Below, in pieces: positions 43,001-49,505 of a stretch of DNA of 49,505 nucleotides. The stretch is from Microcystis aeruginosa Ma_SC_T_19800800_S464 (lineage in GTDB: Bacteria > Cyanobacteriota > Cyanobacteriia > Cyanobacteriales > Microcystaceae): the NCBI GenBank assembly GCA_007095785.1, contig SFBL01000045.1, forward strand, positions 1 to 49,505. The letters are read 5' to 3'. Position numbers and translations under genes: made by a program. Under the pieces are notes generated by a model. It did not search any database. It was not told the DNA's origin and saw only the letters and a program-made list of their open reading frames with translations. The stretch's first letter is position 1, and the number at the start of each line of letters is the position of its first letter.

Positions 43001-44098
43001 TCATAGCAAAGACTGGACGCGATCAAGAGGCCAGTAAACTTTATAGGCTTGACCAACGATATAACTTTCCGGCAAAAAACCCCAAGCATGGGAATCAAAA
43101 CTATGGTTACGATTATCTCCCAAAACAAACAGGGTTTTTGGGGGTACAGTCACCAATTCTATTTCATAATTGGCCAACTCGGCGTTGTAGGGTTCCTCGA
43201 TAACTTGCCGGTTGAGATAAACTTTACCCCTGCGGATTTCAATGGTATCCCCAGCAATAGCGATGACTCGTTTGATAAAAAAATCTCCAGAATTAGGCTC
43301 TAGTTGCTTAATTTTTTCGGGAGTTCTAAAAACAATTATATCGCCTCTTTTCGCTTGATAATTACTGGATTGACTGACGAAAATGCGATCACCGACTGCG
43401 AGGGTAGGCAGCATGGATTCGCTAGGAATCTCGAAAAATTCTATTCTTTGATGTAACCAATCGGGAAAATAATTACAGATAATTCCCCAAGTAAAAATCA
43501 CTCCCACCATCAGTGCCAAAATGGAACGATAGGTGTGACGATGGGGGTGGAATTGATGGGGGAAAGTGTGATAAACATGATAAATAGCGATCGCTGTGAT
43601 TATAGGGGCAAGAAAGAGGATATTGGCAAAAAAATCATCCATTCTCAGGGTAATCAGGGATATAGTCAGAAAAATTATCCCTAAGCTCACCTTATCGGCG
43701 TACAATTGCCCTAGTCCCGGTATAATCCGGTTAGCGAAGACGGCAAACCATGGGTTTTTCTGTTGACGGGGAATTTTCTCTAAGCTGTTATTCTGTCTGG
43801 AATAATAAACAGTCCAGTGAGCGTCAAAAATATTGCTAATGTAAACGATAACCAGAGCAACTATTCCCCCTAATCCCAATCTGACATGGCCATTGTGGCT
43901 AAAAATTGACGAAATTGTCACAATTATTAATATTATTTGAGTGATCGCCCAAATGGTTGCTTTCTGGTTTTTGTTAGCATACCATTGTCCCAAACCGGGG
44001 AAGAACATCGAGAGATTGACAGCTAACCAGGGATCTTTTGCTGGTGAATTAGTCGCATAAGGACGAGAAACAGCCGAAAAAAGGGAGAGTTTGCTCAT
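43001..44098 (-). CDS. lepB: Signal peptidase I with N-terminal multi-spanning membrane domain
   Basis: A 365-aa S26 peptidase. The C-terminal 160 residues carry the catalytic Ser228 in EIPSESMLPTL, Lys276 in FIKRVIAIAGD and GDNRNHSFDSHAWG. Unlike standard bacterial LepB, the N-terminal 200 residues hold about six membrane helices, with two PGLGQWYA/PGLGQLYA repeats similar to the TM2 or DUF-type membrane domain. Removes signal peptides from exported proteins, with the membrane domain of unknown role. Confidence 0.9.
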   Translation of the reverse strand: MSKLSLFSAVSRPYATNSPAKDPWLAVNLSMFFPGLGQWYANKNQKATIWAITQIILIIVTISSIFSHNGHVRLGLGGIVALVIVYISNIFDAHWTVYYSRQNNSLEKIPRQQKNPWFAVFANRIIPGLGQLYADKVSLGIIFLTISLITLRMDDFFANILFLAPIITAIAIYHVYHTFPHQFHPHRHTYRSILALMVGVIFTWGIICNYFPDWLHQRIEFFEIPSESMLPTLAVGDRIFVSQSSNYQAKRGDIIVFRTPEKIKQLEPNSGDFFIKRVIAIAGDTIEIRRGKVYLNRQVIEEPYNAELANYEIELVTVPPKTLFVLGDNRNHSFDSHAWGFLPESYIVGQAYKVYWPLDRVQSLL

Positions 44099-44119
44099 AG
44101 TATAGACCTATTGCCAATT

Positions 44120-44210
44120 CAGTAAACAGTGCTCAGTAAACAGTAAACAGTAAACAGTTAACTGAAAACAGTAAACAGTGAACAGTAATCAGTGATCAGT
44201 CAACAGTGAA
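44120..44210. repeat. CAGTRAA heptamer tract, left part
   Basis: Ninety-one bp make exactly 13 heptamer units (CAGTAAA, CAGTGAA, CAGTGAT and so on), most matching CAGTRAA. It belongs to the short tandemly repeated repetitive sequences known in cyanobacteria. Confidence 0.9.
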
Positions 44211-44341
44211 GGCTCTTCTCGACTTTGTGTGATAATCAGTGCTTATCATTCGTAGGAGTCTTGCTAGGCAAGGCTTTGAAGACTATATGTCTGGAAAATT
44301 ATCCCTATTCTTCTTACTCCCACACAGAAACGAGAAGAGCC
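44211..44341. mobile_element. 131-bp MITE-like element inserted in heptamer tract
   Basis: The ends GGCTCTTCTCG...TTGTGTG and CACACAG...CGAGAAGAGCC are inverted repeats matching at 18 of 21 positions. The interior is non-coding. It splits a heptamer tract, and the heptamer CAGTGAA occurs just before (44204-44210) and after (44342-44348). Confidence 0.75.
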
Positions 44342-44362
44342 CAGTGAACAGTGAACAGTGAA
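44342..44362. repeat. CAGTGAA heptamer tract, right part
   Basis: Three perfect CAGTGAA units follow the element, then CTGATAA-type heptamers near 44378-44405, the inverse class of heptamer. Confidence 0.85.
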
Positions 44363-44436
44363 CTTAAAACTCAAATCTGATAACTGATAACTGGTAACTG
44401 AAACCTGATCACTACTATAGCAACCGACAACACTTA

Positions 44437-45096
44437 ATGCTTTTACTTCAATTTAGCACCTCTCATTACTGTCGCAAAGCTCGTTTAGCGCTAGGTTATA
44501 AGGGGATTGATTACCAAGTAGAAAATCTCACCCCTGGACTACATATTCTCAAACTCAGGCCCCTAACTAAAGGGTTAACCACTGTCCCCGTTTTAATGAC
44601 AGCAGATGAGATTATTGCCGATTCTACTGCCATTTTCAGATATTTAGAAAAAGTAGTTCCTTTCCCCTCTTTTATTCCCGCTGGGGAAAAGGAGAAAAAT
44701 CAAGCTTGGTTACTAGAGGATTGGTTAGATGAAAGTATTGGAGTAGCCACTAGATTTGTCTATTATGATTATCGCGCCGGAGAGGGAAAAGCGATCGATT
44801 CTTCCCTGAGTAGTCAAATAATTATTAAGATCGTGCGACAACAATATAAAATCACCCCAGCCAGGGTAAAATTAGCGGAGGAGCGCCTAGAAAATGCCCT
44901 CAATATTCTAGAATATTGGCAAAATCAGGCCTATTTGGTGGGAGATAAATTAAGTGTAGCCGATATTGCCGCCACTGCCCTACTCAGTCCTCTGGCTCTA
45001 ATTCCCAGTTATCGTCAAAAATATCCCTGGTTGTTTGCTAGAATCGGGGAAATTCATCAACAGTGTCGAGAAAAATTGCCCCCCGGTTTAAATTAA
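44437..45096 (+). CDS. Glutathione S-transferase family protein
   Basis: A 219-aa GST. The N-terminal thioredoxin-like domain shows SHYCRKARLALGYKGIDY and TVPVLMTADEIIADSTAIFRYLE; the C-terminal helical domain has YLVGDKLSVADIAATALL. The active site residue in SHYC may be Ser or Cys. It precedes a small exported-protein gene with no gap (TAA then ATG), suggesting an operon. Substrate unknown. Confidence 0.9.
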   Translation: MLLLQFSTSHYCRKARLALGYKGIDYQVENLTPGLHILKLRPLTKGLTTVPVLMTADEIIADSTAIFRYLEKVVPFPSFIPAGEKEKNQAWLLEDWLDESIGVATRFVYYDYRAGEGKAIDSSLSSQIIIKIVRQQYKITPARVKLAEERLENALNILEYWQNQAYLVGDKLSVADIAATALLSPLALIPSYRQKYPWLFARIGEIHQQCREKLPPGLN

Positions 45097-45393
45097 ATGC
45101 AGCGAACGACCAAAATTATCATCCTCATCTCGATGGGTTGCTTATCGCCCCTAAAAGCCCTTGCTTTGCCCGCTCCTGAAGATATTCCCGAAGAAGTTTT
45201 ACGAGCAGAAATTATCACTTCGGCTCGATCGCCCCTTGATAATCAACCCCTAACTGCGGCAGAATATGCTTTACTAGAAGAACAATTAGCCACCAGCATT
45301 TATCCCCCCCAAATTAATCCCAAGATTCGACAATTAATTGCTCTGAGAAGATTACAAAAACTCCTCCAGATATTGATACCTTTCTATCGTTAA
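45097..45393 (+). CDS. Small exported protein
   Basis: A 98-aa protein with a signal peptide (KIIILISMGCLSPLKALALPAP, likely cleaved after AxA near residue 25) and an acidic, helical mature part (AEYALLEEQLATSIYPPQINPKI). It starts right after the GST stop codon. No family recognised. Confidence 0.75.
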   Translation: MQRTTKIIILISMGCLSPLKALALPAPEDIPEEVLRAEIITSARSPLDNQPLTAAEYALLEEQLATSIYPPQINPKIRQLIALRRLQKLLQILIPFYR

Positions 45394-45541
45394 GATCAAA
45401 ATAGCCGATCTCCTTTGGCAAGAGTGCCTATGCTAACCAAAAAGTTAGAGAGGATTGGCGTAGGGCGATCGCTTTTATCGCCAGCAGACAAAAATCCTGT
45501 GTTATGATTAATCAAAAAATCATAAAGTTTTGTAACAAACC

Positions 45542-46162
45542 TTGACTGCTATCCTCCGCCCCCAAGAAAAACCCCTGCTTAATCGTCCTTGGTACTCCCT
45601 GTCCCCTCTCTGGCAAGGAGACGAAACCGATGTTAAACAAGGTTTACCCCATAGCCAACTCGCACCCCCGTGGCAGATTCTAATTCTCGGCGATGGTTCT
45701 CCCACCCGTCATTTACAACTTTTAACCGGTGAAAAAACGGAAGTGGATGTGATCGATATGTCCCCCATCGGCGATGATGAGGATGGCGCACCGATGAAAA
45801 TTAGCCTGATTCCGGGGCCGAGATTGCGTCGTCAAGTCTGGTTACGCACAGCGAGTGGTCAAAGGTTAGCCTATGCCGCTTCTTGGTGGTCTGCCAATCA
45901 AGTGGACGAATATCTGGAAAATCGTTCCCTACCGATTTGGGAAAGTCTCTCGCGGCTGCACACAGAATTGTATCGCGATGTGCAGGGACTTTATTACGGT
46001 CATTCCCCGGAATTAGAAATAGCTTTTGGGGAAAAAGGAGCATTTTGGGGTCGTCATTATCTATTTTGGCACGCTCGCCAACCCCTTACCCTGATTTACG
46101 AGGTTTTTTCTCCCTATCTCCGTAAATACCTCGGCGAAATGAGAATTGATCAATTAGGATAA
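45542..46162 (+). CDS. Chorismate lyase (DUF98/Ycf21 type)
   Basis: A 206-aa cyanobacterial chorismate lyase, making 4-hydroxybenzoate and pyruvate for plastoquinone synthesis. Features: WYSLSPLWQGDE, PSPTRHLQLL-like (GSPTRHLQLLTG), PRLRRQVWL with substrate-binding arginines, and LPIWESLSRLHTELYRDV. Start appears to be TTG at 45542, just after an AT-rich promoter-like stretch; no in-frame ATG lies at a better spot. Confidence 0.88.
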   Translation: MTAILRPQEKPLLNRPWYSLSPLWQGDETDVKQGLPHSQLAPPWQILILGDGSPTRHLQLLTGEKTEVDVIDMSPIGDDEDGAPMKISLIPGPRLRRQVWLRTASGQRLAYAASWWSANQVDEYLENRSLPIWESLSRLHTELYRDVQGLYYGHSPELEIAFGEKGAFWGRHYLFWHARQPLTLIYEVFSPYLRKYLGEMRIDQLG

Positions 46163-46194
46163 CTGCTGTAGATATTTCTCTGTGGTTCAATTAG

Positions 46195-48234
46195 TTAAGC
46201 TTTGGAGAGAATTAAATGATTTTTCTCCGTTACTTTGGCCATCCAACCCGGTTCAATCACAATCGTGCTAATTTTTTCGATAATAATTGCAGGTCCTGGC
46301 AGACAATCAAAAGGTTGCAGATCTGAACGCTGATAAATTGGCGTTTCCCCCCATTGATTAGCCATAAAAACCGCTACTCGATCGAGGATAGGAGGTAATT
46401 CTCCCATGGGACGAGTGCGAGTTAAAATTGCTTCTTGTGGACTGTCCATAGTCTGGATCAATTCCACGGCAATCGACTCAGCAATTAAAGCTTTTTGTTC
46501 TTGTTTAAACCCATAACGTCTTTGATGTTCCCGTTCAAAATCCTGACGCATTTGATCGCTAAAATTAACCACTAAAGTGGCATCACTGCCTTGATATTTT
46601 AAACTGACTTGCTGCCGCACCTGATTATAACCCTCTAATTCCCGACCCGCTAAAACTTCTAATTCGTTCATCTCCGTGAGTAACTGCCCGATTAAATCGG
46701 CATTTAACGGCTGTTCGATCGCTTTTTCTTTAATTATCCTCAAATCGGCCAAACCCATGCCGTAGGCGCTTAAAACCCCGGCGTAGGGATGGAGAAAAAT
46801 GCTTTTCATTCCCAGAGTATCGGCAATTAAACAGGCCACTTGACCCCCGGCACCGCCAAAGGTACAAAGAGTATAATCACTGAGATCATAACCCTTTTGC
46901 AGAGAGATTTTTTTTATCGCATTAGCCATATTTTCCACGGCAATTTGAATAAACCCGGCAGCCAACATTTCAGGACTATTATTACCCCCCATTGCTGCCG
47001 CTAATTCGTGAAACTTTGTCAGCACAATCTCTCTATCTAGGGGTAAATTTCCCTCTTGTCCAAAAATAGCGGGAAAATAGGCGGCTTGAATTTTTCCTAA
47101 CAAAACATTAGCATCGGTAATTGTTAATGGTCCACCTCGTCGATAACAGGCAGGTCCTGGATTGGCTCCGGCACTTTCTGGTCCGACTCGAAAACGATAA
47201 CCATCATAGACTAAAATCGAACCCCCACCAGCAGCCACGGTGTGAATACTTAACATCGGCGCTCGCATTCTTACGCCGGCAATTTCGTTATCTGTTTGGC
47301 GCTCGTATTCCCCTTGAAAATGAGAAACATCGGTGCTAGTTCCTCCCATATCAAAACTGATAATTTTGCTAAATCCCGCCCTTAAACTGGTTTTTACTGC
47401 CCCAACTATTCCCCCCGCAGGACCGGATAAAATGCTATCTTTACCCTGAAATTTATCGGCAGTGACTAAACCGCCATCGGATTTCATAAATAGTAAGCTA
47501 GTCTTCGGTAATTGCTGGCTAATACTATCAACATAGCGGCGTAAAATTGGCGATAGATAGGCAGAAACCACCGTAGTATCTCCCCGGGATACCAGTTTCA
47601 TTAAGGGACTGACTTGGTGGGAAATGGCTAGATGAGTAAAGCCGATTTCTTCGGCAATGGCTGCCACTTGTTTTTCGTGGTCAGGATAACGATAACCGTG
47701 CATAAAAACAATCGCACAACTTCGGATACCCGCTTGATAAACTGGTATTAAATCGGCTTTAACTTGGGCGGGATTAACGGCGATTAATTCTTGTCCTTGA
47801 CTATCGTAGCGTTCGGCCACTTCGATAACTTGTTCGTATAATAAAGAAGGCAGAATAATTTGACGGGCAAAAATATCGGGGCGATTTTGATAGCCAATTC
47901 TCAAGGCATCTTTAAAACCTTTGGTGATTAACAAAACCGTGCGCTCTCCTTTTCTTTCTAACAGCGCATTGGTGGCTACCGTTGTTCCCATTTTAATCAC
48001 TTCGATGTTATCTAGGGAACCGCTAATATCTTTAATCCCTTGTATAACTGCATCTGGGTATTTTTCGGGATTTTCCGAGAGCAGTTTATAAAGAACAATC
48101 CACTGCTGATCGGCAAGGGGAACAATCAGAAATCTAGCGGCATCTCTAGCTAGTCGTTCCATAATTTCTGGTCGATCGATTATCGCCACGATATCGGTAA
48201 AAGTTCCCCCTCGATCGATAAAAAATTTTAACAT
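46195..48234 (-). CDS. Hydantoinase/oxoprolinase family protein (HyuA type)
   Basis: A 679-aa HyuA-like subunit. FFIDRGGTFTDIVAII is the N-terminal ASKHA ATPase site, MGTTVATNALLERKGERTVLL the second, and ISFDMGGTSTDVS the phosphate-2 loop; TFGGAGGQVACLIADTLGM and GVLSAYGMGLADLR end the family core. Family members are ATP-dependent hydantoinases or 5-oxoprolinases and usually pair with HyuB, which is not in the window. Start is ATG 48234. Confidence 0.9.
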   Translation of the reverse strand: MLKFFIDRGGTFTDIVAIIDRPEIMERLARDAARFLIVPLADQQWIVLYKLLSENPEKYPDAVIQGIKDISGSLDNIEVIKMGTTVATNALLERKGERTVLLITKGFKDALRIGYQNRPDIFARQIILPSLLYEQVIEVAERYDSQGQELIAVNPAQVKADLIPVYQAGIRSCAIVFMHGYRYPDHEKQVAAIAEEIGFTHLAISHQVSPLMKLVSRGDTTVVSAYLSPILRRYVDSISQQLPKTSLLFMKSDGGLVTADKFQGKDSILSGPAGGIVGAVKTSLRAGFSKIISFDMGGTSTDVSHFQGEYERQTDNEIAGVRMRAPMLSIHTVAAGGGSILVYDGYRFRVGPESAGANPGPACYRRGGPLTITDANVLLGKIQAAYFPAIFGQEGNLPLDREIVLTKFHELAAAMGGNNSPEMLAAGFIQIAVENMANAIKKISLQKGYDLSDYTLCTFGGAGGQVACLIADTLGMKSIFLHPYAGVLSAYGMGLADLRIIKEKAIEQPLNADLIGQLLTEMNELEVLAGRELEGYNQVRQQVSLKYQGSDATLVVNFSDQMRQDFEREHQRRYGFKQEQKALIAESIAVELIQTMDSPQEAILTRTRPMGELPPILDRVAVFMANQWGETPIYQRSDLQPFDCLPGPAIIIEKISTIVIEPGWMAKVTEKNHLILSKA

Positions 48235-48318
48235 AATCCCTTCCAGTTCTCAGAATCAATTAACAATTGTGCCTAATCCTTTTAAAATAAACTAGATTGA
48301 TCTATCCGAGTAAGCAAA

Positions 48319-49326
48319 ATGTCCACAGGAATCGCTATCTTAGGGGTAGGACGTTGGGGAGTGCATTACGTCCGTCATTTTTCTCAACATCCCTCAGCAC
48401 AAGTAGTGGCGATCGTTGATCCCTCCCCTGAAAAACTCCGTCTCTGTCGCGATCAATTTAATCTCGATACTAATAAGGTTATTTTAGCCAATGACTGGGA
48501 ATCTATTCGCAATCACCCCGAAATCTCGGCCGTAGTCGTCGTTACTCCTGCCATCAGCCATTATCCCCTGATTAAAGATGCTCTTAATTTAGGTTATCAC
48601 GTCCTCGCCGAAAAACCCTTAACCCTCAATCCCCAAGAATGTGCCGAATTAACGACATTAGCGGCGCAAAAACAGCGTATTTTATTAGTTGATCATACCT
48701 ATCTTTTTCATCCCGCCGTCATCACTGGACAAAAAGTCCTGCAATCTGGGGGTATCGGTAAACCTCTTTATGGTTATGCCACTCGCACCCACCTGGGGCC
48801 GGTTCGTCAGGATGTGTCCGCTTTGTGGGATCTAGCTATTCACGATATCTCGATTTTTAATCATTGGTTAAATAGTACGCCTGTATCTGTGCAGGCGCGA
48901 GGAACGGTTTGGCTACAACCTAATCTAGCCGATTTAGTCTGGTTAACCCTGATCTATGGCGATGGTTTTCAAGCGACTATTCACCTTTGTTGGTTGAATC
49001 CCGATAAACAGCGACGCTTAGGGATAGTTGGCAGCGAAGGGACTTTAATTTTTAATGAATTAGACTCTCGATCGCCTTTAACCCGACAAAAGGGCTATTT
49101 TGAACGTCAGGAAGCCTATTTTATTCCCCGGGGACAGGAGACGGAATCTATCCCTATTGCCGATGGTGAACCCCTAAAAGCATTGTGCGAACATTTTTTA
49201 GAGTCGGTGGCTACGGGTGTCGATTCTCCTGTATCTTCGGGTATGGTAGCAACGGAATTAGTCAAAATCCTCCAGGCAGTAGAATTATCTCTAGCCAGAG
49301 GTGGAGAGATCGTGCGCGTGGAATAG
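48319..49326 (+). CDS. Gfo/Idh/MocA family oxidoreductase
   Basis: A 335-aa NAD(P)-dependent oxidoreductase: Rossmann motif ILGVGRWGVHYVRHF at the start, VVVVTPAISHYPL, LAEKPLTLN with the conserved EKP, and ALWDLAIHDISIFNHWL with the catalytic histidine region. Substrate probably a sugar or inositol derivative, not known. It diverges from the hyuA-like gene across 84 bp. Confidence 0.92.
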   Translation: MSTGIAILGVGRWGVHYVRHFSQHPSAQVVAIVDPSPEKLRLCRDQFNLDTNKVILANDWESIRNHPEISAVVVVTPAISHYPLIKDALNLGYHVLAEKPLTLNPQECAELTTLAAQKQRILLVDHTYLFHPAVITGQKVLQSGGIGKPLYGYATRTHLGPVRQDVSALWDLAIHDISIFNHWLNSTPVSVQARGTVWLQPNLADLVWLTLIYGDGFQATIHLCWLNPDKQRRLGIVGSEGTLIFNELDSRSPLTRQKGYFERQEAYFIPRGQETESIPIADGEPLKALCEHFLESVATGVDSPVSSGMVATELVKILQAVELSLARGGEIVRVE

Positions 49327-49505
49327 GGAAAAAGCGAATTGAGCTATTTTCGACCCAGTATTGTTTCGCTCAACCCAACCTTGTATCCCACATTCCGCAC
49401 CCTAAGCTGTCACAGAGAGAAATTACGGAGAGAAAAAATCAAAGTGAGCATAAAAATAAACATAAGGAGCGAAAAAAGGCATTTGAGAAACAGTAAAGCA
49501 CCAAA
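49327..49505. other. 3' flank, no feature seen
   Basis: Under 200 bp of AT-rich sequence with no gene, tRNA or clear repeat. Confidence 0.6.

Overview
The window is chromosomal DNA of a cyanobacterium, most likely Microcystis aeruginosa or a close relative. Evidence: scattered copies of the HIP1 palindrome GCGATCGC, heptameric short tandem repeats (CAGTRAA, ACACCCC, GATGGGG types), and cyanobacterial families such as SqdX-type sulfolipid transferase, Ycf21-type chorismate lyase, ClpS, DUF3326, DUF3531, DUF1818, DUF2103 and several Uma2 and Rpn nucleases. No rRNA, tRNA or CRISPR array was found.

Layout. 1-5.1 kb: dihydroorotase (minus), an intergenic stretch with a 109-bp duplicated promoter-bearing segment around a MITE-like element, a fused DNA methyltransferase/Mrr-type nuclease, an Rpn-type nuclease and an Uma2 nuclease. 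5.3-7.6 kb: a translationally coupled operon (58-aa protein, DUF3326, CPBP protease), then DUF3531. 7.66-7.92 kb: an 8-mer/7-mer simple-repeat block. 7.9-11.6 kb: a GH116 beta-glucosidase, then a coiled-coil/nuclease-like protein with 63-bp in-frame tandem repeats. 11.8-13.5 kb: a PEP-CTERM protein whose signal peptide is interrupted by a hairpin with an in-frame stop, a HigBA-type toxin-antitoxin pair and a small orphan protein. 13.6-18.0 kb (minus): pentapeptide-repeat membrane protein, DUF2103, clpS, sqdX and a phosphopantetheinyl transferase. 18.1-23 kb: a class A beta-lactamase-like protein, then an accessory block with a gene fragment, an HsdR_N-ParA fusion directly followed by a ParB_N/HhH partner, and two Uma2 copies with complementary deletions. 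23-29.4 kb: DNA photolyase, an RND exporter without an adaptor gene, trpD and a GIY-YIG protein. 29.6-31.5 kb: a compact cassette of two DUF488 proteins and a probable dual-OB protein. 31.5-33.5 kb: a nested inverted-repeat leader, tsaC, a degenerate histidine kinase and a GNAT. 33.9-39.6 kb: an AT-rich island without HIP1, bounded by a 22-bp direct repeat, carrying two glycosyltransferases and two methyltransferases, a gene truncated at a MITE-like element, IS4 and IS5 transposase remnants and a probable DNA-binding protein. 39.6-49.5 kb: housekeeping genes (PfkB sugar kinase, alpha/beta hydrolase, DUF1818, signal peptidase I with extra membrane domain, GST, chorismate lyase, HyuA-type hydantoinase/oxoprolinase, Gfo/Idh oxidoreductase) with heptamer tracts, one split by a 131-bp MITE-like element.

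How genes work together. Housekeeping genes are mostly single or in short coupled operons. The accessory material falls into blocks that look like defence or mobile modules. The two best candidates for an undescribed system are the nuclease-ParA fusion with its ParB/HhH partner (19.3-21.3 kb) and the DUF488-DUF488-dual-OB cassette (29.6-31.5 kb). All calls come from reading the sequence and recalled family motifs; no database search was run.
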